Shown in pieces: positions 53,914-62,469 of a stretch of DNA of 64,000 nucleotides. Both the position numbers and the translations under genes were made by a program. The notes beneath the pieces are model-generated. The model saw nothing but the letters and a program-made list of their open reading frames with translations. It did no database searches and was not told the origin of the DNA. The stretch lies in the NCBI RefSeq assembly GCF_000299935.1, contig NZ_AMRL01000012.1:45957-109956 (forward strand). Reading direction: 5' to 3'. Positions within the stretch are counted from its first letter, which is position 1; every line of letters starts with the position of its first letter. Source of the stretch: Oceanibaculum indicum P24 (lineage in GTDB: Bacteria > Pseudomonadota > Alphaproteobacteria > Oceanibaculales > Oceanibaculaceae).

Positions 53914-55088
53914 TACACCATGTCGTTAGCTTGAAGATCATTCGCCGCCGAGGGGTGCGGCAGGATTACATGCGGTTCCAGTTCGCGGGATTCCGCCTTG
54001 ATCGGCCGGGTCAGCAGTGCCTGCACAGCGTCGCGGATCGACAGCCCGTCATGCAGGATGGCATTCACCGCCTCGCAGATCGGCATCTCGACGCCAAGCC
54101 GGCGGGCGAGCTGGGTAACGGAGCGCGCATTCACGGCCCCCTCCGCGACCGATTTCTTACCCGCAAGTGCCTCTTCCGGGGTCATCCCCTGCCCCAGCGC
54201 CCGGCCAAAGGAGAAGTTGCGCGACTGCGTGCTGGAGCAGGTCAGTGTCAGGTCGCCGATGCCGGCCAGGCCGGTCACCGTCTCGCGCCGTCCTCCCAGC
54301 GCCTCGGCCAGGCGTTTCAGCTCGGCCAGGCCACGGGTGATCAACGCGGCGCGCGGGTTGGAGCCCATACCCAGCCCGTCGGCAATGCCGCAGGCTATGG
54401 CGAGCACGTTCTTTACCGCACCGCCAACTTCGACACCGACCGGATCGTCAGAGATGTAGGGGCGGAAACTCTCATTGCCGAGCGCCAGGCAGATCTTCGC
54501 CGCCAGGCTGGAACTCGCCGCCTCTGCCCCGCCGGCAGCATCTTCGGAGGCCACGGTGACCGCCGTCGGTTGGCCTTCCGCCACTTCCGACGCGAAACTG
54601 GGGCCGGACAGCACGGCCTGCGGCCGGCCCGGCATTTCCTCCGCCACGATATCAGACATCAGCTTGCCGCTGTCGGTCTCGATGCCCTTGGCGCAGATCA
54701 CCACCGGCACGCCGGCGGCCAGCACCGCCTCGACAGCGCGCGCCATGCCCCGCAGGAACTGCGACGGCACGACGAGGATTACCAGCCCGGCCTGCGCGAC
54801 CACGGCGGACAGATCGCCGCTGACGGCAATCTCCGCTGGTATGGGATAATCCGGCAGGAACGGATTGCGGCGGTCCCTCGCGACCGCCTCAACGACGTCG
54901 GCCTCCCGCGCCCACAGCGACACGCGCCGACCGGCGCGGTGCGCCGTCATCGCCAGCGCCGTGCCCCAGGCCCCGGCGCCGATCACCGCGACCTTGTCCA
55001 ACGGGGCCTCCGCCATAAGCCTGTTGTCGGCCTCGCCTTCTCGTGTATCCATGGCTCGTGTATCCATGGCTGAACCGTTGGCGGTCAC
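53913..55088 (-). CDS. gpsA: NAD(P)-dependent glycerol-3-phosphate dehydrogenase
   Basis: This enzyme reduces dihydroxyacetone phosphate to glycerol 3-phosphate. The 391-residue protein has VAVIGAGAWGTALAMTA near residue 34, the ILVVPSQFLR segment, VICAKGIE and LSGPSFASEVAEG near 170, and the catalytic Lys in GGAVKNVLAIACG near 230. GTG 55088 is chosen as start because AAGGGAGA lies 6 bases upstream; this leaves a 30-residue N-terminal tail, part of which is a 15-base tandem duplication, longer than usual GpsA (about 330). It leads the operon with the phosphatase and GT20 genes, so it probably supplies acceptor for glucosylglycerol as well as, or instead of, phospholipid synthesis. Confidence 0.92.
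   Translation of the reverse strand: MTANGSAMDTRAMDTREGEADNRLMAEAPLDKVAVIGAGAWGTALAMTAHRAGRRVSLWAREADVVEAVARDRRNPFLPDYPIPAEIAVSGDLSAVVAQAGLVILVVPSQFLRGMARAVEAVLAAGVPVVICAKGIETDSGKLMSDIVAEEMPGRPQAVLSGPSFASEVAEGQPTAVTVASEDAAGGAEAASSSLAAKICLALGNESFRPYISDDPVGVEVGGAVKNVLAIACGIADGLGMGSNPRAALITRGLAELKRLAEALGGRRETVTGLAGIGDLTLTCSSTQSRNFSFGRALGQGMTPEEALAGKKSVAEGAVNARSVTQLARRLGVEMPICEAVNAILHDGLSIRDAVQALLTRPIKAESRELEPHVILPHPSAANDLQANDMV
55041..55070. repeat. 15-base perfect tandem duplication in the gpsA 5' end
   Basis: TCGTGTATCCATGGC at 55041-55055 is repeated exactly at 55056-55070. On the coding strand it encodes MDTRA twice. The reading frame is kept. Confidence 0.95.
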
Positions 55089-55147
55089 GGCCGCTCTCCC
55101 TTGTCGCGCAGCATTGAAAGTCGATATCGAATAGGATGGTTGCCATG

Positions 55148-55176
55148 ATTATAGTGGAAACCTCGTTAATTTCCAC
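55148..55176 (-). promoter_or_regulatory. Candidate regulated promoter and operator of the gpsA-ggpS operon
   Basis: Reading the minus strand, a perfect -10 hexamer TATAAT (55153-55148) is immediately preceded by a perfect inverted repeat: GTGGAAA, 9 bases, TTTCCAC (55154-55176 on the plus strand). The repeat fills the -35/-10 spacer and a good -35 box is lacking, a layout typical of activator-dependent or tightly repressed promoters. The transcript would start near 55141, about 53 bases before the GTG. Confidence 0.5.
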
Positions 55177-55282
55177 CCCCTACGGTTTCACCCCTTTCTG
55201 AAAGAGCTCCACAGAGAAAAGACCGAAATAAATGAATGAAAATATATACACTTTAATTGCGGATATTTTGAGATCGATTACC

Positions 55283-55299
55283 GAATAATCTAATTATTC
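55283..55299. promoter_or_regulatory. 17-base palindrome upstream of the alpha-glucosidase gene
   Basis: GAATAAT and ATTATTC are separated by CTA, about 37 bases before the GH13 start. A weak -35 (TTGAGA, 55268-55273) precedes it at a spacing that would place the -10 inside the palindrome. Candidate operator; chance in AT-rich DNA is possible. Confidence 0.35.
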
Positions 55300-55335
55300 A
55301 GCACGCCGATTGCTGTATTTTTCTATGGAGGATTA

Positions 55336-56949
55336 ATGAACGACTGGTGGCGTGGCGCCGTTATTTACCAGATTTATCCAAGAAGCTTCCAGGACAGCAA
55401 CGCCGATGGCATTGGCGACCTGCCCGGAATCCTGCGGCGCATTCCCTATGTCGCCCAGCTTGGTGTCGATGCGATCTGGATATCCCCCTTCTACCGCTCG
55501 CCCATGATCGATTTCGGCTATGACATTGAGGATTACCGGGAGGTCGATCCGATCTTCGGCACGCTGAAGGATTTCGACCTGCTGCTGGCCGCCGCGCACC
55601 GGCACGGGCTGAAAGTCATCATCGACATGGTTCTGAGCCACACCTCGATCCGGCATCGCTGGTTTCAGGAATCCCGCCGCACGCGCGGCAATCCCAAGGA
55701 TGACTGGTATGTATGGGCCGATCCCCGGCCTGATGGCACCGCACCGAACAACTGGCTGTCGATGTTCGGCGGGCCGGCCTGGACCTGGGAGCCGCGCCGC
55801 GAGCAATATTACCTGCATAATTTCCTGCCGGAGCAGCCGGACCTGAACCTGCACAATCATGAGGTGCAGGAGGCGCTGATCACCGAATGCCGTTTCTGGC
55901 TGGAACGTGGAGTGGACGGTTTCCGGCTGGATGCCTGCAACTTTCTGATGCATGACCCGCTGCTGCGCGCCAACCCGCCGCGCCCGCCGGAGGCACCGCC
56001 GACCGACGGGGTGAAGCCCAACAACCCTTATAACCGGCAGCTTCATATTTACGACAAGACCCAGCCGGAGGCTCTTGATTTTCTTCGCTATCTGCGTAAC
56101 GTGACACAGGAATATGGCGATATCGTCCTGATTGCTGAGATCGCCGCCGACGACAGCCTGAAGGTGATGCAGGAATATGCTGGCCTGGGTGGCCCGCTGC
56201 ACACCGCCTATTCCTTCGCGCTGCTGGGCGAGACGCTGGACACGCAGCTGCTGCCGGAGACCTTCTTCCCGTTCCACGACAGCCGCCGGCATGGCTGGCC
56301 AAGCTGGGCGTTCAGCAACCATGACGTGTCACGTGTCGCCACGCGCTGGGGCGGACGCGATGCCCCAGACGCCTATTGCAAGCTGCTGATCGCAATGCTG
56401 ACCTGCCTGCGCGGCACGATCTTCCTCTATCAAGGCGAGGAGCTGGGCCTGCCCGAAGCCGATGTCCCCTATGAGCAGATCAAGGACCCTTACGGCCTGA
56501 ACTTCTTTCCGGATTTTCCGGGTCGTGACGGCTGCCGCACGCCGATGCCCTGGGACGATAATGACCGGCATGCCGGCTTCTCCACGGTCGATGGCTGGCT
56601 GCCGGTGCCGAACGAGCATCTGCGCCGCTCCGTCGGCGCGCAGGAGGCCACCGCCGATTCGGTACTGAGCTTCACCCGCAATTTCCTGCGCTGGCGAAAA
56701 GGCCAGGCGCCCCTGATCCTGGGCGGCATCGACTTCCTGGCAACGGAACGAAACCTAGTGGCCTTCACCCGGACGCTGGGCGAGGAAAGGCTGCTTGCCG
56801 CCTTCAATCTTGACGGCACATCCCGCACCCTGCCGCTTCCCGGACCGGTCCGGGAGGAGATGCTGAACCACGGCCTGCCACAAGGCGAAGTGACGGATGG
56901 CCAGATACAGCTGCCGCCCTTCGGTGCCTTCTTTGCGCTGCTCAAATAG
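55336..56949 (+). CDS. GH13 alpha-glucosidase (GH13_23-like)
   Basis: This 537-residue retaining alpha-glycosidase is predicted to be cytoplasmic (no signal peptide). It starts DWWRGAVIYQIYPRSFQDSNADG (given in part). Catalytic residues: nucleophile Asp199 in DGFRLDACN, acid/base Glu268 in VLIAEIAAD, stabiliser Asp330 in AFSNHDVSRV. Length and these positions are close to the Halomonas enzyme HaG, which prefers short alpha-glucosides and can transfer glucose to glycerol. It diverges from the gpsA-ggpS-ABC operon, with a GGAGG site before the ATG, and probably cleaves what the importer brings in. A trehalose- or sucrose-specific activity cannot be excluded. Confidence 0.92.
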   Translation: MNDWWRGAVIYQIYPRSFQDSNADGIGDLPGILRRIPYVAQLGVDAIWISPFYRSPMIDFGYDIEDYREVDPIFGTLKDFDLLLAAAHRHGLKVIIDMVLSHTSIRHRWFQESRRTRGNPKDDWYVWADPRPDGTAPNNWLSMFGGPAWTWEPRREQYYLHNFLPEQPDLNLHNHEVQEALITECRFWLERGVDGFRLDACNFLMHDPLLRANPPRPPEAPPTDGVKPNNPYNRQLHIYDKTQPEALDFLRYLRNVTQEYGDIVLIAEIAADDSLKVMQEYAGLGGPLHTAYSFALLGETLDTQLLPETFFPFHDSRRHGWPSWAFSNHDVSRVATRWGGRDAPDAYCKLLIAMLTCLRGTIFLYQGEELGLPEADVPYEQIKDPYGLNFFPDFPGRDGCRTPMPWDDNDRHAGFSTVDGWLPVPNEHLRRSVGAQEATADSVLSFTRNFLRWRKGQAPLILGGIDFLATERNLVAFTRTLGEERLLAAFNLDGTSRTLPLPGPVREEMLNHGLPQGEVTDGQIQLPPFGAFFALLK

Positions 56950-57065
56950 GCACCGGCCAAAAATCTTACCCTGAAGCGTATTGATGGTTAATTCACAACC
57001 AAAGATGGGCTAACCTTGTCTTGTGCCGGCTGGCACGCGGATGGCTTGCCGGACGGAGCGTGACA

Positions 57066-58706
57066 GTGGCCAAGGGCGAAACCTCGAATGGCGGTGCTTC
57101 GCCCACGCATCCCGGAGTGTCAGTCACTCCGGCGCGCCGCCGGTCCCGGCCCTTGCGCAAGGTGCTGCGGGCGCGGCGCCGGCTGAGGCAGGCACTGACG
57201 CGGCCCGTCTACACGCTGCACTGGTATCCCTTTGGCACGCCGGTCATCCGCTGGGCCGATCTTATCGGGCTGACGGCCCTGCCCGCCATTTTGCTGACCC
57301 TGCTGGTCGCGCTTCTCGACCCGTTCGAGCTGACCGAGAAAACCCAGCTGGAATCGGACGCCTTCTTCTACCAGATCATCCGGCCAGACTATCCCGACAC
57401 GGCGCGCGACGACATCACGGTCATCCTGATGACAGATCAGGATCTGGCATCCTTTGCCGAGGAATCGCCGGAGATGGGCGTCTGGCCGCCGCCCTATTCC
57501 GTCTATGCCCGCATGCTGGAGGTGATCCTCGATTTCCAGCCGAAGACGGTGTTTGTCGATGTCGGCTTCCTGAGCCGCCGGGAGGCGCCGGGATATGACC
57601 GGCTGCAATCGGTGCTGCATGATTACATCATCTATCATGACGAACCGGTGCCGCTGTTCCTCTCGGGCGGCGAAAAACGTGACGGCATGGACCGCACGAT
57701 CATCTTCGATCTGCCCGGCCCGTCCGTCGCCGAGGTCAGCGTCACGCACAACCCGGCCTATTATCCGCTCTACGATTTCCGCAATGACCGTTTGTCGGCG
57801 GCCTGCGCCCTGTTTCGCAGCGGCAGGGGGCTCGATCTCGCAGCACCCGAAAGCTGCATTGCCAATGACGACGCGAACCAGCTTATGTCAGTGGTCTGGC
57901 CGCCGCGCGGCAGCAGCAGCCAGGGGGCGGGCATCTTCGCCTGCCGCAACCTGCCGGAAAGCCGTATCCAGCGCGTCATCGGCGCCTTTCTGGGGATGGC
58001 CGGCCTCGACTTCCTCGGCATCGCCCCCAGGAATGTGGCCAGCGGTTCGCCCTATCGCCAGACCTGCCCGCCGCATGTGACGCTTGCCGCGGGCGACCTG
58101 CACAGGCAGGGCGGCGATGTGCTGGAACGGCATCTCGCGGATAAGTACGTCCTTATTGGCAGCAGCTTCGCCATGGCGGACGATCTGATCGCCCTGCCGG
58201 CGCATCAGCCCCTGCCCGGCGTGTTCTGGCACGCGATGGCACTGGATAATCTTCTGGTCTATGGCGACGGGGCGGACGGCAGCCGCTATGTCCGCCATGA
58301 CAGCGCCACCCTGTTCGGGCCGCTGACCCACAGCCTGGCGATGAATATCGTCACGCTGATCATCATCCAGATCCTGACCTCAATCTTCCTCAGGATACTG
58401 GATGCAACAAAGCTCTCCTTCCCATCCGGCGCGGGCTTCGGACGTGTACTTTTTGGCGCCGCCGGTTGGCTGATCTTCACCGCCCTTATCATCCTGATGG
58501 GCCTGGGCGTAATCTGGGCCACGAAGATCGCCCTCGCGCTGTTCGCCTTCGAGCAGCTGAAACTCGCCCCGATCAACCTGTGGGGCATCTTCACCGCCAC
58601 AGCGGCCCGCACCATCATCCACCTGCCAAAGAGCCTGGCCGCCATGAGTGGCCTTGTCCTGCTGCGCTATCTCGCGCGCCGGGGCGGCTCCCGGCTATCT
58701 GCATAG
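57066..58706 (+). CDS. CHASE2-domain membrane protein without output domain
   Basis: This 546-residue protein has an extracytoplasmic CHASE2 sensor domain. GTG 57066 with GGAG upstream is chosen over TTG 57021. After a basic cytoplasmic tail, a membrane helix (about 70-90: LIGLTALPAILLTLLVALL) leads to the CHASE2 region (about 100-400), with DDITVILMTDQDLASF, PYSVYARMLEVILDFQPKTVFVDV (in part) and DKYVLIGSSFAMADD, followed by a set of C-terminal helices (about 425-510). CHASE2 proteins normally carry a kinase, cyclase or GGDEF domain after these helices; none is present, so signalling would need a partner. It is followed by two small-gap genes for secreted proteins. Confidence 0.85.
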   Translation: MAKGETSNGGASPTHPGVSVTPARRRSRPLRKVLRARRRLRQALTRPVYTLHWYPFGTPVIRWADLIGLTALPAILLTLLVALLDPFELTEKTQLESDAFFYQIIRPDYPDTARDDITVILMTDQDLASFAEESPEMGVWPPPYSVYARMLEVILDFQPKTVFVDVGFLSRREAPGYDRLQSVLHDYIIYHDEPVPLFLSGGEKRDGMDRTIIFDLPGPSVAEVSVTHNPAYYPLYDFRNDRLSAACALFRSGRGLDLAAPESCIANDDANQLMSVVWPPRGSSSQGAGIFACRNLPESRIQRVIGAFLGMAGLDFLGIAPRNVASGSPYRQTCPPHVTLAAGDLHRQGGDVLERHLADKYVLIGSSFAMADDLIALPAHQPLPGVFWHAMALDNLLVYGDGADGSRYVRHDSATLFGPLTHSLAMNIVTLIIIQILTSIFLRILDATKLSFPSGAGFGRVLFGAAGWLIFTALIILMGLGVIWATKIALALFAFEQLKLAPINLWGIFTATAARTIIHLPKSLAAMSGLVLLRYLARRGGSRLSA

Positions 58707-58715
58707 GAGGTACCG

Positions 58716-59078
58716 ATGAAGCTCTTTCCCCGCGCACTCCTGTCTGCCGTCTGCGTGATTACGCTGCACTTTGTTGCGACACCAGCGATGGCGGAGCCGA
58801 CCCAGGTGCTCGCTGTTAAGTCGAAGAAGCTGAACCTTTACGGGGCCGCCGATGGCCCACGGGTGGAGGCCCTGCCCGGCGAACAGGTAAAAACGCCCAT
58901 CGCCATCCTCGAAGTCGCGCCGAACAACCGGCTGAAAGTGGAGATCGGCGGCAAGCCTTACTGGCTGGCGCCGCACCAGGTCGAAACGGACGAAAAAATC
59001 ACGGTCGAGGTCCGCTGCCGCGATCAGGTGTCGAGCTATGCCTCGACACGCGGTAACCTCGAAAAATGCAAGCCCTAG
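58716..59078 (+). CDS. Small secreted SH3-like protein
   Basis: This 120-residue protein has a signal peptide (MKLFPRALLSAVCVITLHF, cut near residue 26 after AMA). The mature part is beta-rich, with VKSKKLNLYGAADGPRVEALP and LKVEIGGKPYWLAPHQVETD, which looks like a bacterial SH3-type domain. Two cysteines (about 100 and 118) near the C terminus could form a disulfide. It starts 9 bases after the CHASE2 gene and is followed by the metalloprotease gene after 9 bases, so the three form one operon. The function is unknown; periplasmic binding to peptidoglycan or to the CHASE2 domain is plausible. Confidence 0.75.
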   Translation: MKLFPRALLSAVCVITLHFVATPAMAEPTQVLAVKSKKLNLYGAADGPRVEALPGEQVKTPIAILEVAPNNRLKVEIGGKPYWLAPHQVETDEKITVEVRCRDQVSSYASTRGNLEKCKP

Positions 59079-59087
59079 GAGCCAGCG

Positions 59088-60782
59088 ATGACATCTCCCC
59101 GCCCCTTGATACTTGTCCTCGCGGCCGTCCTGGCACTGGGCACGCTCTGGCCGGTCAACGCCGCGCACGCCTTTTTGGACCGAATCCTGCCCAGTACCGA
59201 CACCAAGGACGAGTTTGACGGGCGCTTCATCGACACGCTGACGCCCGGCGCCTGGAAGCCGCCGCTGGAAGCCGCGATGCGGGAAGCTGCGGAGAAATCC
59301 TCAGACTCCCCGTCCAGCTTCAGCTTCGGCGGCAGCGGCGACGATGTCAGTTCTGTCGAGGACAAGATCGGGGCGAAAAATGCCATCCGGCCGGAATTCG
59401 AGGAAATTCCCGGCCTGACCATGCTGCGCATGGACGAACGCGGAATCGTCGTTCTGCCGGCGTTGGACGCCTATCTTGCCGGCATCGCGCGGCGGCTGCT
59501 GGAACCCTCGCCCATTACCGGTGCGCCGATCACCGTCTATGTCACCGCCAGCGAGCGCTATGGCGAAGCCAAGGCACTGCCGGATGGCACCATCGCCATC
59601 CCGATGGCCTCCATCCTGCAAGCGGACAGCGAGGACGAGCTGGCCGCCCTGCTGGCGCATGAAATCAGCCATGTGCTGCGCGGCCATCACGACCTTGACT
59701 GGTTCGAGCAGCGCCAGGGCAACCTCGTCTCGGGTGCAGAGTTGATGCTGGGCCTTGCCTCAGGCCTCGCGCAGCAGGTCGGCAAGGGCAACGAGATGGC
59801 GGCCAAGGCCGCGCGTATCCTGATCGTGGCGGAGGCCACCATGGCGGCGACCTCCAAAGGACTGTTCCCCAGCTGGACGCGCGAACATGAGGATGAGGCG
59901 GACCTGCTCGGGCTCGATCTGCTGATCGCCGCTGGCTACAATTATGATGGCATGTTCACGCTGATGCAGAAGATGGAAGAAGCGGAACTCATCGAAGCCA
60001 GCAAGCCCGATCCCTATCAGGAAGCCAGGAAGGCGCTGGAAGAGGAAATCCAGCAGCAAACCAACCAGGGCAATATCGGTGCTGCGCTGGGTAATGTGCT
60101 GCAGGCGGCGACGCTGGAATTCGGCACCGCGCTCAATCGCGCCTCCGCCGATCATCGCAGCGCCACGGACAGGCTAGAATCCATCCGCGATTATTTCGAC
60201 CGGGAGTATGCCGACGAGATTCCGCCGGCCATGACCGCCCTGCCGCTCGAACAGGTGCGCAAGTCGAGGGAATTCATCGAATTCGCGGAGGCCTACAAGG
60301 ATGCCAGCGAGGCGCTGGACCTTGCAGAAAAGGGCGAGCTGTCCGCCGCCGAGAAAGCCGCCCGCAGCGCCGTGAGTGGCCCGTACAAGAACCACGCCTG
60401 GACCCGCTATGCCTTCTACAAGGTGCGGCTGGAACAGGGGCACCGGGACCGCGCGATGCAGAATCTTGAACTGGCGCTGAACGACCCTTATGTGCCGCTG
60501 TCAGTCTATACCGAACTGGAAAAGATGAACCGCAAGGCCGGCTCCATGGACAGCGCCGCGCGGGTTCTGGCCAGCGCCTGGGAGGAATTCCAGCGCCCGG
60601 CGGCCCTCTACCCGCCGTTGATCCATCACCACCAGCGCAAGGGCGAAAAGGCGCGCGCGCAGGAACTGGCCATCGAATGCGCCTTCAAGAACCGCGAAGT
60701 GGCGAAAATCTGCCGGACCGCGGCGGAAGGCCGCGACCCGGACATGGCAAGGACACAGAGCTGGCTACAGGCCCTGCGCTAG
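59088..60782 (+). CDS. M48-family zinc metalloprotease with repeat-like C terminus
   Basis: This 564-residue protein has a signal peptide (about residues 1-28) and a peptidase M48 domain (about 110-290). The zinc site is His191-Glu-x-x-His195 (AHEISHVLRGHH), and the third ligand is probably Glu268 in TREHEDEAD. Its C-terminal half (about 300-564) is helical with TPR-like repeats (ALDLAEKGELSAAEKAARSAV; AWTRYAFYKVRLEQGHRDRAMQNLEL, in part), like BepA/YfgC periplasmic chaperone-proteases. It therefore probably works in the periplasm on envelope proteins. It is the last gene of the CHASE2 operon and converges on the AtzH-like gene. Confidence 0.9.
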   Translation: MTSPRPLILVLAAVLALGTLWPVNAAHAFLDRILPSTDTKDEFDGRFIDTLTPGAWKPPLEAAMREAAEKSSDSPSSFSFGGSGDDVSSVEDKIGAKNAIRPEFEEIPGLTMLRMDERGIVVLPALDAYLAGIARRLLEPSPITGAPITVYVTASERYGEAKALPDGTIAIPMASILQADSEDELAALLAHEISHVLRGHHDLDWFEQRQGNLVSGAELMLGLASGLAQQVGKGNEMAAKAARILIVAEATMAATSKGLFPSWTREHEDEADLLGLDLLIAAGYNYDGMFTLMQKMEEAELIEASKPDPYQEARKALEEEIQQQTNQGNIGAALGNVLQAATLEFGTALNRASADHRSATDRLESIRDYFDREYADEIPPAMTALPLEQVRKSREFIEFAEAYKDASEALDLAEKGELSAAEKAARSAVSGPYKNHAWTRYAFYKVRLEQGHRDRAMQNLELALNDPYVPLSVYTELEKMNRKAGSMDSAARVLASAWEEFQRPAALYPPLIHHHQRKGEKARAQELAIECAFKNREVAKICRTAAEGRDPDMARTQSWLQALR

Positions 60783-60800
60783 CGCCGGACTGTAGGTCGG

Positions 60801-61205
60801 CTACCAGAGCGGCGCCTTGTCCATGGTGGAGACATGGGCGGCGACGACCTTCCAGCCGACATCGGGGAAGCGCACCCAGGTCTGGCTCTGGCGGCCGATC
60901 AGATCCTTGTCGCGGATCTTGAATTCCAGGTTGGTAGTGGCGAAGTCGCGGCCCAGCGTCATAATCTCCAGGCGCAGCCGCTTTTCCTTGATGCCCGGTC
61001 CCTTTGGCCGGCGCACCCGGTGCTGGTGGATTTCATCGAAGCCATAGCCGTTTTCGTGCATGGCGTAGCGGATGGTCAGCGGACTGTTCCAGAAGGTGTC
61101 GTCCAGCACATCGACATCCTTCTCCGCCAGCGCCTTCTCGTAACGCTCGAACAAGGCCGTCACTTCGGCCAACACCTCGGGAATGTTCGGGGTCATGTCG
61201 GTCAT
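60801..61205 (-). CDS. AtzH-like protein
   Basis: This 134-residue NTF2-like protein is of the AtzH family. It reads EVTALFERYEKALAEKDVDVLDDTFWN, then HENGYGFDEIHQHRVRRPKG and WKVVAAHVSTMDKAPLW (in part). In the cyanuric acid pathway AtzH works with the amidase AtzE; here too it lies directly after an amidase gene, overlapping it by 4 bases (ATG 61205). The atzG and atzD genes are not present in the window, so a ring-cleavage pathway is not shown. A role on a different amide or carbamate substrate is likely. Confidence 0.85.
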   Translation of the reverse strand: MTDMTPNIPEVLAEVTALFERYEKALAEKDVDVLDDTFWNSPLTIRYAMHENGYGFDEIHQHRVRRPKGPGIKEKRLRLEIMTLGRDFATTNLEFKIRDKDLIGRQSQTWVRFPDVGWKVVAAHVSTMDKAPLW

Positions 61206-62377
61206 CGCTTTTCCTCCATCGCTTTCGCTACGGCAATCAGGGTCGCGTCGGTACCGGGGCCGCCCAGGACCGACAGGCCGATGGGCAGCCCGTCCACCAT
61301 CGAGCCCGGCAAATTCACCTGCGGCATGCCGGCCAGCCCACCATGCGCGCACAGGCACAGGATGCGGTCGCGGTCGGCCTGCTGGTCCGGTACGCTGCGC
61401 CCGCGCAAGGGCGCCGGGAACGGCGTCGTCGGCAGGCACAGGATGGTGCCCGCCGGCAGCAGATAGCGCAGCCGGCCGCGCACCTCCTGCCGCATCAGAT
61501 TGGCCCAGTTGCGTTCCTCCTGCGTCACCTGCGAGCCGGCGATCAGCCCGCGCGCGACGGTAAAGGCCAGGCGCGGATTCGCGGATTCCAGCCAGGGCTG
61601 GAAGGTCTGCCACGCCTCATAGGGCTGCAGCACGCGCTGCGCCCGCCCCCAGACCGACAGGCCCGGCGGCGCCATCAGCACCTCCTCGGAAGCGCCGAGC
61701 AGCGAAGAGAGCCGCTCCACCATCGGACGCAGGGCGGCGGCGAGCGCCTCATCCGCGAAGCCGAAGGCGTCGGTCGCGATCAGCAGCTTCGTGGGCAGCG
61801 CTTCCGGTATCGCCTCCTGCAGCAGGACCGCGGACACCCGCGCGAAGGTTGCGGCGTCGCGGGCAAACCAGCCGGCTGTATCGGAACTCGGTGCCTGCGG
61901 CATAAGACCTGCGACGCTGACCCGTCCATGCGTCGGGCGGATGCCGTACAGCCCGCAGAAGCTGGAGGGCACGCGCACCGACCCGCCGGTATCGGTCCCC
62001 AGCGCGGTGTCGCACAGCCCGGCCGCCACGGCGGCGGCGGAGCCAGAGGATGACCCGCCAGGCACCCGGTCGGGTGCGGCACTGTTCAGCGGCGTGCCGT
62101 CATAGGCACTCTCGCCGAAAATACCGAGCGAGACCTCGTCGGTGATCGTCTTGCCGATCAGCGTGGCGCCGGCATCGAGCAGCGCCTGAACCGTCCAGGC
62201 ATGCGCCGTCGGAACGCGATAGTTCTTCGCCCAGTCATGGTTGCCGCCGCCGGTCGGATGACCCGCCACATCGAACAGATCCTTCGCCGCGAAGCTGAGG
62301 CCGGAGAGCGGCCCGCCCGGCTTGCCTTCGATCCTGACCGACGTTCCCGGCACGAAGGCGTTTATCCGATCCTGCAC
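61202..62377 (-). CDS. Amidase-signature-family amidase
   Basis: This amide hydrolase has a Ser-cisSer-Lys triad. GTG 62377 has GGGGAGGG 6 bases upstream and gives 391 residues; the frame is open 23 codons further. The Lys is at about 32 (FAAKDLFDVAG), the cis-Ser lies in PGGSSSGSAAAVAAG at about 110, and the nucleophile Ser is in GTDTGGSVRVPSSF at about 133. It is shorter than AtzE or GatA (about 460-480). It overlaps the AtzH-like gene by 4 bases, so the two probably act on one substrate. An AEC-type exporter gene diverges from it and an amidohydrolase follows that. Confidence 0.9.
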   Translation of the reverse strand: MQDRINAFVPGTSVRIEGKPGGPLSGLSFAAKDLFDVAGHPTGGGNHDWAKNYRVPTAHAWTVQALLDAGATLIGKTITDEVSLGIFGESAYDGTPLNSAAPDRVPGGSSSGSAAAVAAGLCDTALGTDTGGSVRVPSSFCGLYGIRPTHGRVSVAGLMPQAPSSDTAGWFARDAATFARVSAVLLQEAIPEALPTKLLIATDAFGFADEALAAALRPMVERLSSLLGASEEVLMAPPGLSVWGRAQRVLQPYEAWQTFQPWLESANPRLAFTVARGLIAGSQVTQEERNWANLMRQEVRGRLRYLLPAGTILCLPTTPFPAPLRGRSVPDQQADRDRILCLCAHGGLAGMPQVNLPGSMVDGLPIGLSVLGGPGTDATLIAVAKAMEEKR

Positions 62378-62469
62378 CTGCGACCCTCCCCTGCGTGATT
62401 GATCCTCGACAAAACGAACAGCTGCCGGAAGGATGCAGCGAACCAACCGCAGCCGGATTGCGACCCTTC

